Below, piece by piece: positions 1 through 8,895 of a stretch of DNA of 64,000 nt. This DNA is from Halobacteriales archaeon YIM A00013. GTDB lineage: Archaea; Halobacteriota; Halobacteria; Halobacteriales; Haloarculaceae. How positions within the stretch are numbered: position 1 is the first letter of the stretch; every line of letters begins with the position of its first letter. The notes beneath the pieces are model-generated. The model had not been told where the DNA came from. It saw only the letters and a list, made by a program, of their open reading frames with translations, and searched no databases. The position numbers and the translations under genes were made by a program. The DNA is taken from positions 186,001 to 250,000 of the forward strand of contig JAKCFM010000003.1 of the NCBI GenBank assembly GCA_025041195.1, read 5' to 3'.

Positions 1-463
1 CTTCGCTGTGTTTGAATACTCCATTGAAAAAGAGATCACAGGTGATCAAGGCACCTTCCCCATTACCAAGGGCTCGGTTACTCGCGAGCGTTACCCCCGG
101 TGCAATCTCCACTGGATCTTCAATGAGTCCACGATTGAGAGACTCAGGAACTGTTATTGTCGTTCCGCCAGGGATCCACACGATCATATTGGGGATACTA
201 ACCGCGTCGACAAGCTGTTCAAACGTCTTCACCACACGGGTTGCATCACTGGGCCGAACCCGCTTGCTAGCATCTGAAAATTGGATCGGTCGACCAGCAC
301 CAGTTCCTGGATTTGAGCGACTTCCACTGAGGAGATTCGGCGGTGTGAAGCAACCCGCAAGTGCTGCACTCACGCCTCCGCTAGCTGCCGCTACCACAGA
401 ACGCAGCACGCGGCGGCGGGTGACGCTGCGGTTATGTCGATTATAGGGAGGGGAACCAGACAT
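1..463 (-). CDS. Tat-exported lipoprotein, beta-helix-like (partial)
   Basis: Reading the minus strand from the ATG at 461-463 gives a frame that stays open to the left edge, so only the first 154 residues are visible. The N-terminus has a twin-arginine signal (TRRRVLRSV), a hydrophobic Ala/Gly stretch and a lipobox-like LAGC. The product should therefore be exported folded by Tat and lipid-anchored outside the membrane. A P/G/S-rich linker follows, then a segment (KTFEQLVDAV, later IVWIPGGTTITV) that looks like the first turns of pectate-lyase-type beta-helix proteins. Export is well supported. The fold is inference and the substrate is unknown. A decayed beta-helix gene lies at 19.6-20.3 kb. 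Confidence 0.75.
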   Translation of the reverse strand, partial: MSGSPPYNRHNRSVTRRRVLRSVVAAASGGVSAALAGCFTPPNLLSGSRSNPGTGAGRPIQFSDASKRVRPSDATRVVKTFEQLVDAVSIPNMIVWIPGGTTITVPESLNRGLIEDPVEIAPGVTLASNRALGNGEGALITCDLFFNGVFKHSE

Positions 464-710
464 TGAATTCTACGGATGCCGTTTGGGCTAGCCTACGAAC
501 GATGGCTTAGCAGTCGTCTAGAAGCTATGCTTTCGCGAGTTCGATTGTTAGCTCTTGAATTACTCTGATTAAATATCCGTAGTAACCACTCAAACATCCA
601 ATAGCATTTGCACAAATATGTAGCATACAAGCGTGAAGATGCCAATGTTGACATATTTGCTCGGTACTCAATCAAATCTCAAAAGAATTGCGGCAAATGA
701 GAATTCATTG

Positions 711-1841
711 TCAATTCATCCAGCGCAGGAATCGAACACCTCCAAGTGCCATGGCGATACTACCAACGAGCGTAAGCGCTAGTTGGGAGAGGGCAAACCC
801 ACCGATGCCACCAGATTGACCGCTGTCCCGAACCCGAATGGTCTGTTCAAGAGTCCCGACCTTGATGGTGTAGTTACCAGGGGAGTCAAACGTATGAGTA
901 AACGAGATGGATTGCCAATCATCTGCAAAGAGAGCAACATCTCTAGATCGTACAACAGTTCCTTCTGCCCCCAGTCGAACCGGGGCAGAGACACGGTTCG
1001 GATGATCATTTTGCACCCGCACGGAGATAACGACAGGTTCACCGACTACGGCGTTGCTATTGCTCATTTGAAGGTTAGATATTGTGAAGGGTGTATTCCC
1101 GATATTGATAGGAGTAGACGTTGCCATTGGATCCGATGAGGTATTAGTTTGATCGGTGGATACTTGCTGCCCGTTGATAAAGACACGACCACTGCCAGAG
1201 AACTCGGAGGATTCAATTTCTCCGCTGTAATAGAAAGAATCCGTCTCACCGTTCTTCGCCAAAGTGCCAGTGGCTGATGAGTTTATGACAGAATCTTCCG
1301 ATTCAACCGATCGTGTCGGACTGATTGTCCCATCCACAGTAAATTCGTACGCTCCTTTCTTGGATTCGCGGAGATTGGTAAAACGGATATGGGATCCATT
1401 CAACGCCGCTGGAGCAACAGATTGCCCGTCAAGGTTTACGGACACGTTGTGTGTAGCTTGAAATCCAACAATATACCCAGTGAAGACGATTGTATCCTGA
1501 CGATCAACACCATCGGGGTTCTCTGTACCAATTGAACCCTGTATTTCTTGCTGTCGAACAGAGTCTTCTGCTTCTTTTGTATTATCCGTGAGACCCACAT
1601 CCTTAGTTGCAATAACCGCATATCGCCCAGGGGTCTTGGCGGTGATTGACAGCGTGTGCGTATTATTTGATGATGCTGTAGTGGACGACATTGCCGGCGG
1701 ATTGGGAAATGGCTGTGATTCCACGGATTGAGCGTGGATACCAGCACCTGTCGGGACAATGGTCATCAAAAGAACAACGAGAACGCAGGTAGTAATGGTG
1801 CGACGGCTATACAGACGCCAAACTGGGTGCGGGGAATTCAT
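711..1841 (-). CDS. Secreted, membrane-anchored surface protein
   Basis: A 376-residue protein with a Sec-type N-terminus: basic residues, then a hydrophobic core (about residues 17-34, CVLVVLLMTIVPTGAGI). At the C-terminus (about 345-372) a second hydrophobic helix is followed by RFLRWMN, so the protein should be anchored with its bulk outside the cell. The middle is rich in Ser, Thr and Asn with several N-glycosylation sequons. Residues about 250-335 look like a CARDB-type Ig-like domain (VVGEPVVISVRVQNDHPNRVSAPVRL, given here in part). It is typical of haloarchaeal surface proteins of unknown role. It runs away from the origin and is not in an obvious operon. Confidence 0.8.
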   Translation of the reverse strand: MNSPHPVWRLYSRRTITTCVLVVLLMTIVPTGAGIHAQSVESQPFPNPPAMSSTTASSNNTHTLSITAKTPGRYAVIATKDVGLTDNTKEAEDSVRQQEIQGSIGTENPDGVDRQDTIVFTGYIVGFQATHNVSVNLDGQSVAPAALNGSHIRFTNLRESKKGAYEFTVDGTISPTRSVESEDSVINSSATGTLAKNGETDSFYYSGEIESSEFSGSGRVFINGQQVSTDQTNTSSDPMATSTPINIGNTPFTISNLQMSNSNAVVGEPVVISVRVQNDHPNRVSAPVRLGAEGTVVRSRDVALFADDWQSISFTHTFDSPGNYTIKVGTLEQTIRVRDSGQSGGIGGFALSQLALTLVGSIAMALGGVRFLRWMN

Positions 1842-2035
1842 GGGTGTATGTGTAGTGTTCGATGTAGGGATATTTACTTTATTTCGGGTGCTCTGAATAT
1901 ATCAGCTTGATATCGACTATATTGTACAACTCGATCGCGCTTGGGGGAATTAGGTTCGTTCTTTCAGGTCGTTGGGCTGTTTCTCCTTTCTGCAGACTTG
2001 ACTTTTGATTCTCTTTTCCCGTTTTGACAGTATAG

Positions 2036-2500
2036 AGATGTGTCTTCTACTGTTTCTAGTGCTTCTATTGTCGATTTTTCTTATAAATCACCCCCTCTCC
2101 ACTTTTCCAGTGTTACACGGTAATATGGGACGATTGCTGCAAACATATCAAATAACTATTTATTTGAGGTAGCTTTATTATGTTGCGGTCCGAATCACAA
2201 CCGTGGTGTACTAAATAGAAAACTAATTTATCAAAATTAGTTTTCTATAGGACACCTCTAGACTAGTAGTAGATACTAGCTAGCTATCCTAGCGTGACCG
2301 CTACCTAGCACTAGGGTTATTTTGCTATCGACACTGGAAAAGTGGAGAGGGGGTGTTTCTTAAATAGTTTATAAATGAGCGCAAGCACTCGAAACAGAAG
2401 AAGCACTGGTGTAGTTTATTTTCTCTATATGGTGTCGGTATAATTCAATCATATCCAAGCGAAGCACTCGAAACAGTGGAGGGGGTGGTTTTAAGTAGAG
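2036..2500. other. Replication origin: ORB repeats upstream of orc1/cdc6
   Basis: Five ORB-like repeats surround an AT-rich core. Two are inverted (2041-2066 and 2088-2116) and three are direct (2330-2357, 2385-2410, 2464-2491). The best share CACTGGAAAAGTGGAGAGGG or CACTCGAAACAGTGGAGGGG, which is the pattern of haloarchaeal origin recognition boxes: a short dyad followed by a G-run. Inverted ORB pairs around an AT-rich unwinding element next to an orc1/cdc6 gene are the known layout of haloarchaeal origins. The last ORB lies about 50 bp before the cdc6 ATG and just upstream of its likely TATA (TTATTA, about 2505-2510), so Orc1 may repress its own gene. Confidence 0.85.
2215..2248. repeat. 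Perfect 15-bp hairpin in the origin core
   Basis: Arms at 2215-2229 (ATAGAAAACTAATTT) and 2234-2248 are exact reverse complements around a 4-nt loop. The hairpin lies in the AT-rich stretch between the inverted and direct ORB repeats, where duplex unwinding would start. Confidence 0.9.
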
Positions 2501-2538
2501 TCGCTTATTAGGTTCAGACATCTTTCCCCCGTGGTATT

Positions 2539-3828
2539 ATGCCAGCATTCAAGCCTGAAACGAGCATCTTCAAGGATCACGATGTCCTCGATGAGGAATG
2601 GACCCCTGAGACTATTCAGGGTCGAGACAAGGAGATAGAAACGTACCATGAATATCTTCAGCCGGTAATCAACGGATGGAAGCCGAAAAACATCTTCCTC
2701 TATGGGAAAACTGGCGTAGGGAAAACAGTCGTCACTGAGAGTCTCCTTGAAGATCTCGAAGAAGGTGCTGAAGCCTATGATGTAGACCTTTCTATTGTGA
2801 TGATCACCTGCGATAATCAGTCCACTTCATACCAAACTGCTGTCAAACTGCTCAACCAGCTGCTTCGACAGCGAGGAAAAAGTCCTGTCCCTACTACTGG
2901 TTACAGCCAGCAAGATATCTTTGACAAATTATGGGCGGAAATAGATGCTATTGGCGGGACGATTCTGTTTGTAATGGATGAGATCGATAATATTTCCAGT
3001 CCGGATGACATTCTATATCAGATTCCAAGAGCGAGAAAAAATAACTATGTTGAGAATGCTCGACTTGGGATAATAGCTATTTCAAACGATTATTCCTTTA
3101 CGGAAGATCTTTCGCCAAAAGCGAAATCTACACTCCGAGAGACTGAGTTACATTTCACCGCATACGATGCTGATGAGCTAGAAGATATTTTACGGGATCG
3201 GGCTGAGAAAGCATTCCACGAAGGTGTGATTGAGGAAGGTGTCATCCAGCGTATTGCTGCCCTTGCAGCAAAGGAGGCCGGTGATGCTCGATTGGCGATG
3301 GATCTTCTTCTTGAGGCGGGTGAAACGGCAGTGCGTAATGGAACCACCAAAGTGACCGAGGAAGACGCTATGAATGCTCAAGAGCAACTCGAGTCGAATT
3401 GGGTGGCTAGTGCGATCAAGGCTATTTCGCTCCAGGAGCAGTTGGCGTTGGCAACAGTCTTAACAAGAGATTGCGAAGGAAAATCCCCAACTCGTACGAG
3501 CGATCTCTATGACCGGTACTGCAATCTCTGTAAAGAGTTAGCACGTGAACCCTCCACATCGCGACAAATGCGTGAACATTTGAACGAACTCGCGTTTCAA
3601 AATGTATTGAACAAGCATGAGAGGAATAGAGGAGTTGAAGGTGGACGATATTACGAGTTTGAGCTTGAACCTGACGTGGAAGCAATGCTCACAGCCGCTC
3701 ATCGAATTGAGTCCAGGATATTTGATGATGTTTTTGTGAATGAGTGGACACAAAAAGCTATTCGAAATAAACAAGCTGACGACGACCGACTTGAATTTTT
3801 ATCTGCTCCGATCAGTGAACAAAATTAA
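2539..3828 (+). CDS. cdc6: Orc1/Cdc6 replication initiator
   Basis: A 429-residue AAA+ ATPase, the usual length for haloarchaeal Orc1/Cdc6. The N-terminus has the family pattern of hydrophobic and acidic residues before the fold. Walker A is LYGKTGVGKT (about residues 54-63) and Walker B is LFVMDEID (about 140-147). A lid region follows, and the C-terminal third (about 290-400) is a winged-helix domain (TRTSDLYDRYCNLCKEL...TSRQMREHLNELA). It should bind the ORB repeats on both sides of the gene and load the MCM helicase. The ATG at 2539 is favoured by a TATA-like TTATTA about 30 bp upstream. A broken C-terminal piece of a second orc1/cdc6 lies at 24.6 kb. Confidence 0.95.
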   Translation: MPAFKPETSIFKDHDVLDEEWTPETIQGRDKEIETYHEYLQPVINGWKPKNIFLYGKTGVGKTVVTESLLEDLEEGAEAYDVDLSIVMITCDNQSTSYQTAVKLLNQLLRQRGKSPVPTTGYSQQDIFDKLWAEIDAIGGTILFVMDEIDNISSPDDILYQIPRARKNNYVENARLGIIAISNDYSFTEDLSPKAKSTLRETELHFTAYDADELEDILRDRAEKAFHEGVIEEGVIQRIAALAAKEAGDARLAMDLLLEAGETAVRNGTTKVTEEDAMNAQEQLESNWVASAIKAISLQEQLALATVLTRDCEGKSPTRTSDLYDRYCNLCKELAREPSTSRQMREHLNELAFQNVLNKHERNRGVEGGRYYEFELEPDVEAMLTAAHRIESRIFDDVFVNEWTQKAIRNKQADDDRLEFLSAPISEQN

Positions 3829-4050
3829 CATCCTCTTCCAACCCCTTCCACGTACACGCATCACCAGGACTCGAAGATTTCTGGCTGATCCATAGCATCT
3901 TCGACACCGTGAACGGAGATATTCGAGATATTGGGATAGTAGCTGTTTGTAGTGAGATGTTCTTGTGGATAACATACCCTCGTTTGTGCCTGGAACTGTC
4001 GGACCCTTATCTCCATCTTCATGACCCTGTTCTGACAACCTTACCCCTGG
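3829..4050. other. Spacer between cdc6 and the iteron array
   Basis: No credible coding frame or RNA gene is visible. The stretch leads directly into the iterons. Confidence 0.4.
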
Positions 4051-4508
4051 AGTTCGTGAAGGAAGCAGTAGAAGAGGTGGTGTGCACTAGAAGTAGTGCT
4101 TAATTCTGGAGTTCGTGAAGGAAACAGTGGAAGTGGTGGTGTACACTGGAAGTGGTGCTTGGTTCTGGAGTCTGTGGTAGAAACAGTAGAAGAGGTGGTG
4201 TACACTAGAAGTCGTGCTTAGTTTTAGAGTTCGTGAAGGAAACAGTGGAAGTGGTGGTGTACACTGGAAGTGGTGCTTGGTTCTGGAGTCTGTGGTAGAA
4301 ACAGTAGAAGAGGTGGTGTACACTAGAAGTCGTGCTTAGTTTTAGAGTTCATGAAGGAAACAGTGGAAGTGGTGGTGTACACTGGAAGTGGTGCTTAGTT
4401 CTGGTGTCGGTGGTAGAAACAGTAGAAGGGGTGGTGTACACTAGAAGTCGTGCTAAGTTCTGGAGTTCGTGAAGGAAACAGTAGAAGGGATGGTGTGCAC
4501 TAGGGAAA
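4051..4508 (+). repeat. Eight 59-bp iterons downstream of cdc6
   Basis: The core GAAACAGTRGAAG begins at 4062, 4121, 4180, 4239, 4298, 4357, 4416 and 4475, a constant period of 59 bp (the first copy reads GAAGCAG). Each unit continues with GGTGGTGTACACTRGAAGT and ends near GTTYTRGAGT. Two subtypes alternate: AGTGGAAGTGG followed by ACACTGGAAGTGG, and AGTAGAAGAGG followed by ACACTAGAAGTCG. The array is therefore really a 118-bp double unit. The core resembles the ORB repeats upstream of cdc6, so the units are probably Orc1 binding sites or copy-control iterons of the same replicon. Confidence 0.9.
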
Positions 4509-4674
4509 GTAATTTACCATTGATTCTTTAAGAATTGGAAAGATACACCACACAGTACCCAACTTCCTGCATTATCCATGTGGATGAGTATCAATATGAC
4601 TGATTCATCCCTCGAGTAAACTCAGGGGTTTTAACCTTGAATTCATATAACCAAAGAGTACGAACACGTATATC

Positions 4675-6120
4675 ATGCCAATTCCTGAAACTGCTCGTGT
4701 TGCGTGTACATCGCCCCAGTTCGTCGAGCAGGCAACTTCGACAGAACTCGGGGACTGGCTCTCATATTTTGACCCTGCTGCTGTTTTCCTTACTGGTTCC
4801 TCATCAGCTTCGCGGACAGTTAGCACTCTCCGACGATATCTCGAGTCAGAATCTGTGCTTTTCCATCCAAGGAATAACACCTCCGTGAGTGGGCCACATA
4901 CTGTCGACGGCGTTCAGTTCGTGTTTGCACCAACATTGCAGGTTCTTTCGGAGATCTATACCTACGAGCAGTCCGTGCTTGATACAGCTACACCGACGTA
5001 CATCATTAGCGGGCTGCTTGACTTGGATGTGGACACCACAACACTCTCGACGTCGTTACTTGGCCGTGAGGACTACGTGGCAACTTTGACCCAAGATCAA
5101 CTTGCTGGTGACTACATTCATATTTCGACACAGCTCCCTGCTGGATATCGTCGGGAGTGGAACCGACTGACTGTTGTCGGAGGGGGGACCGACGCTGGAA
5201 CAGGAGAGACGCCTCTGATTGCCCTCGACTGCCAGACAAACGGTCGAGTTCTCACTCATTCGCTACAACGGAAGCGACTCGGCATTCGTGCCATCGACGG
5301 TGTCGGTTATCAGCGTGCTCGGCAACTTCGGGAGGCTGGATACACTTCCCGAGAGTCGATCGCTGGAGAAAACCCCAGCACACTCGCTGAAATTCAGGGT
5401 ATCGGAAAGACGACTGCCGAGAAGATCCAGACTAGTGCACGCGCGCTCGACCAGGGGGAAATTGTCCGCAACTCTCAGACGCCCCTTCCCAGTCGCGAAC
5501 CGATTTATATCGACATTGAGACCGATGGACTCTCCCCAACGATCACGTGGCTCATTGGGGTTCTTGATGGATCTGCCGACGATGGGGAGTATTTCTCGTT
5601 CGTCCAGACCAATCCAGATATACCGGGTAAGGCGATTGAGGAATTTATGGCCTGGTACACAGAGCATGCCAGCCATCGCCCGATTGTGGCGTACAACGGC
5701 TGGTCGTTCGACTTCGAGGTCTTACACGATCATATCGTCGAGTACTGTCCACAGTACGAAGTAGACTGGACCAACTCCTATCGCTTCGATCCGTATCAGT
5801 GGGCTGTTAAGGAGGAGAATGCGACCTTGCCGGGTCGAACAAACCAACTTGAGGATGTCGCCGCTGCTCTTGGCTACGAAGGAACAGAAACCGGATTAAC
5901 GGGAGCAGGTGTTGCCCGTGCCTACCAACAATGGATGGCTGATCAGTCGCCAGATACCGAACTCGACTGGAACCGATTTATCGACTATTGCGAAGATGAC
6001 GTCCGGGCGTTGGCTGTTATTTATGAAGAGATCGATGCGAGCGGCCGGGTTATCTCCACAGACGAACCATCGAATGATCGTCACAAAACGACTACTCAAG
6101 GAAAGCTATCTGACTGGTGA
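4675..6120 (+). CDS. RNase H-like 3'-5' exonuclease with HhH domain (MrfB-like)
   Basis: A 481-residue protein. Residues about 205-260 hold a helix-hairpin-helix pair (AIDGVGYQRARQLREAG and LAEIQGIGKTTAEKIQ) for non-specific DNA binding. From about residue 278 comes an RNase H-like DEDD exonuclease domain: motif I YIDIETDGLS, motif II VAYNGWSFDFEVL, and a last acidic motif YCEDDVRAL. The N-terminal 200 residues are not recognised. It overlaps the next gene, a DUF1998-type helicase, by four bases (GTGA). The same pairing occurs in Bacillus MrfA/MrfB, a mitomycin C lesion repair pair. DNA repair is therefore the likely role; exact substrate is inference. Confidence 0.85.
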   Translation: MPIPETARVACTSPQFVEQATSTELGDWLSYFDPAAVFLTGSSSASRTVSTLRRYLESESVLFHPRNNTSVSGPHTVDGVQFVFAPTLQVLSEIYTYEQSVLDTATPTYIISGLLDLDVDTTTLSTSLLGREDYVATLTQDQLAGDYIHISTQLPAGYRREWNRLTVVGGGTDAGTGETPLIALDCQTNGRVLTHSLQRKRLGIRAIDGVGYQRARQLREAGYTSRESIAGENPSTLAEIQGIGKTTAEKIQTSARALDQGEIVRNSQTPLPSREPIYIDIETDGLSPTITWLIGVLDGSADDGEYFSFVQTNPDIPGKAIEEFMAWYTEHASHRPIVAYNGWSFDFEVLHDHIVEYCPQYEVDWTNSYRFDPYQWAVKEENATLPGRTNQLEDVAAALGYEGTETGLTGAGVARAYQQWMADQSPDTELDWNRFIDYCEDDVRALAVIYEEIDASGRVISTDEPSNDRHKTTTQGKLSDW

Positions 6121-8537
6121 GAACAAATATGGATACCGAATCAAACACACCAAAGGATGATCCAATCACGGCACAGGGGCTCGAACAGACGCTTCCAGAG
6201 TATGATGACCAGTTACAACACGTTGAACACGTTGCTAAAAAAGAAGGAGAATACGTCGCACCCAGTGATTCCCTTGCTGGCGAACTTGCTAGTTCCGTGA
6301 GCCAAGCAGTCGGTGAGCTGTATACCCACCAGGCGACTGCGCTTGAACGGCTTGCTGCAGGGGAAAACGTCTGTGTTGCTACTTCGACGTCATCAGGAAA
6401 GACCTACGTGTACGCTCTCCAGATCGCTCGGAATCATCTCAGAAATTCATCGTCAACAGCGTTGCTCGTGTATCCGACCAAGGCGCTATCTCGAGACCAA
6501 GAGAACGAGCTTAACACGTTCTTCGGTGAACTTGGTCTCGATATCTCCGTCTACGTATATGACGGCGACACGCCACAGGACCGACGAAAACATATCCGGG
6601 AGAAAGCAGACGTCATTATCACGAATTTCGCCGGTGTGAATGCGTATCTGGCCTCACACACACGATGGCACTCGTTTTTTACTGGTTGTGATCTGCTCGT
6701 GATTGACGAATCCCATACGTACACCGGTGTCCACGGAATGCACGTTGCGTGGACGATCCGGCGCCTACGACGGCTCCTTGACCACTACGACAGTGATCCA
6801 CAACTCATCTGCACTTCCGCGACAATCGGGAATCCTGCCGAACACTCCGAACACCTGACTGGAAAGTCGTTCACTGTTGTCGATGAGGATGGGTCCCCAC
6901 GGGGCACTCGTGAGATCGCCTTCTGGAAACCTCCCGTCGATGAAACCGAACTCGATCCTGACGCCACCTTTGAGGAGTATATGTCGGCACAGACGAATCC
7001 CGTTCGGGAAGCAGGCACCATTCTTGCTCATCTGGGAAAGAACGAACTACAGACACTGGCGTTTGCACGCAGTCGGAAGAACGCAGAACTCGGTGCGAAA
7101 TATGCTGCCAGTGCTGCGAGTGACCACCCACGGGCTGGCTATGTAGATGTCGAACCGTATCACGCGGGACTCGGCAAGGAAACTCGTCGGGGTACCGAAT
7201 ACCAGTTCAAAAACGAGCAGCTCGACGGGCTCACGTCGACAAACGCACTTGAGCTTGGGATCGATATTGGATCGGTGGACGCAACGATCCTCACGGGTTA
7301 TCCTGGCACCCGCCAGTCGTTCTGGCAACAGGTCGGTCGCTCTGGCAGGGGGACGGCCGATGCGTTGTCGGTGTTTATTGCACAGGCGGATGCGATCGAC
7401 CAGTACATTCTCGATCACCCAGAGTATGTTCTTGACGATGCGATTGAGGATGCCGTTATCGGCCTCGAAAACAATCCTGTATACGCACAGCACATCCTCT
7501 GTGCAGCAAATGAACACCCACTGACGGCAGCTGATCGCGAGTGGTTCGATGGCGATCGGTTGGACCAGGCCGTCGAGATGTGGATTGATGCTGGAAAACT
7601 TGCTGGTGATCTTTCTCGCAGCGTCCGGTATATCGGATCCCCACGTCCCCAGTCCACCGTTTCGATGTACACGACGTCGAACACACAGTTCGACGTTCGC
7701 TGCTCAAATGGGGAGATCGACATGGAGCCGATTGATCGCGAACGCGCCTATCGTGATCACCACGAAGGGGCACTTTTCTTACATAATGGGGCACAGTATG
7801 AAGTTCTCGAGTTCAACGAGGATGTCCCTAACCCATATATTTCAGTGCAAGAGGTTCGGACAAACGAATACTCAGACACTATCTCTCAGAAAGCTGTCCG
7901 GGACCTAGACCCAGAAGCGACGCGAGAACTAGGGAATGGATTTCGACTCGTATGGGGTGAGGGTACTGTTGAGGTCCACTATATGGAGTATCAGCGCAAG
8001 AATATCAAAACTGCCAACGTGACCACTCCGTTGCAACCAACCGGACTCGACCCGATCGAACTCCGCACGCACCTGATGTGGATCGAAACACCGCCATCAC
8101 TCAGAGATGATGTTCTCCAACATATCACTGATGAGTCGTCGACGCACTCCGAAGGTGAGATCATGAAAATCTTCGGTGGAGGGCTTCATGGTGCTGAGCA
8201 CGGAATGATCAAACTCACTCCGCTAGTGCTCCGGATGGATACGTCCGATCTAGGTGGGCTAAGTACTCCGTTGCACGAAGAAACCGGCGTCCCAACGGTG
8301 TTCATTCACGATGCTGTTGAAGGTGGCCTCGGATTCAGCAAGCGTCTATACGAACATCTCCCGACGATCGCCACCCAGACGCGTGATCGTGTTTCTCAGT
8401 GCGAGTGCTCAGGCGCTGGTGGCTGTCCGGCATGTATAATGGATTCGCAGTGTGGCAATCGAAATCAGTATCTTCACACCGATGCCACTGTGCTGGTACT
8501 CGATCGACTGCTTGAGCAACTGGCTAATAATCGGTGA
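6117..8537 (+). CDS. DEAD/DEAH-box helicase with Zn-binding C-terminus (MrfA-like)
   Basis: An SF2 helicase of 806 residues. It has motif I TSTSSGKTYVYAL (about residue 91), motif II DESH (about 195), TSATIGNP (motif III) and VGRSGRG (motif VI). The end carries the family's four-cysteine cluster, C-E-C...GGCPACIMDSQCG (about residues 760-780), known from the DUF1998/MrfA group. The GTG at 6117 overlaps the upstream stop codon, which suggests translational coupling. An ATG at 6129 is the alternative start. With the exonuclease before it, this forms a two-gene repair operon right beside the replication origin. Confidence 0.9.
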   Translation: MRTNMDTESNTPKDDPITAQGLEQTLPEYDDQLQHVEHVAKKEGEYVAPSDSLAGELASSVSQAVGELYTHQATALERLAAGENVCVATSTSSGKTYVYALQIARNHLRNSSSTALLVYPTKALSRDQENELNTFFGELGLDISVYVYDGDTPQDRRKHIREKADVIITNFAGVNAYLASHTRWHSFFTGCDLLVIDESHTYTGVHGMHVAWTIRRLRRLLDHYDSDPQLICTSATIGNPAEHSEHLTGKSFTVVDEDGSPRGTREIAFWKPPVDETELDPDATFEEYMSAQTNPVREAGTILAHLGKNELQTLAFARSRKNAELGAKYAASAASDHPRAGYVDVEPYHAGLGKETRRGTEYQFKNEQLDGLTSTNALELGIDIGSVDATILTGYPGTRQSFWQQVGRSGRGTADALSVFIAQADAIDQYILDHPEYVLDDAIEDAVIGLENNPVYAQHILCAANEHPLTAADREWFDGDRLDQAVEMWIDAGKLAGDLSRSVRYIGSPRPQSTVSMYTTSNTQFDVRCSNGEIDMEPIDRERAYRDHHEGALFLHNGAQYEVLEFNEDVPNPYISVQEVRTNEYSDTISQKAVRDLDPEATRELGNGFRLVWGEGTVEVHYMEYQRKNIKTANVTTPLQPTGLDPIELRTHLMWIETPPSLRDDVLQHITDESSTHSEGEIMKIFGGGLHGAEHGMIKLTPLVLRMDTSDLGGLSTPLHEETGVPTVFIHDAVEGGLGFSKRLYEHLPTIATQTRDRVSQCECSGAGGCPACIMDSQCGNRNQYLHTDATVLVLDRLLEQLANNR

Positions 8538-8895
8538 TCTGTTCATCGTCACTAGCCACCGTGAAAAGACTGCAGTATTTCGGTAACGTCACAGTGTCTG
8601 TGAGTGTTTTTAGTCAATATCTAGATAGTTGAAGTTGGTGGGAATATAGTGCATCCAGTAGCCCTGTTGAATTGTTAATTCATCGGAAGCACCCCGCCGC
8701 TGGCCGGCACGGATGGACTCCATACTGCGACTGTCCCCGGAGTTAAGGGAGATTACGCTATTAACCAATGAAACTCGATCCCATTGTCTGTGTTGGTTAA
8801 TCAGCGATAATGTCCTTTCACTATTCGAGGATGAGCCAGTAGTGAGCTAATCTACATGCCTGGTTCTCCCAGATCAGTTACCCGCCACATGTCTC
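8538..8895. other. Non-coding stretch
   Basis: No open frame with a sensible start and no hairpin cluster that I can assign. It separates the repair operon from the dead TFB gene and may itself be decayed coding DNA. Confidence 0.3.

Noticed and set aside
12-446. A 144-residue plus-strand frame at the left edge
   Set aside because: It lies opposite the Tat lipoprotein start, whose signal peptide and lipobox are clear; the plus frame has no sensible features.
4087-4323. A repetitive minus-strand frame rich in Thr/Ser
   Set aside because: It is the translation of the 59-bp iteron array, not a gene.
4637-5764. Overlapping frames inside the exonuclease gene
   Set aside because: The HhH and DEDD motifs are all in the 4675-6120 frame.
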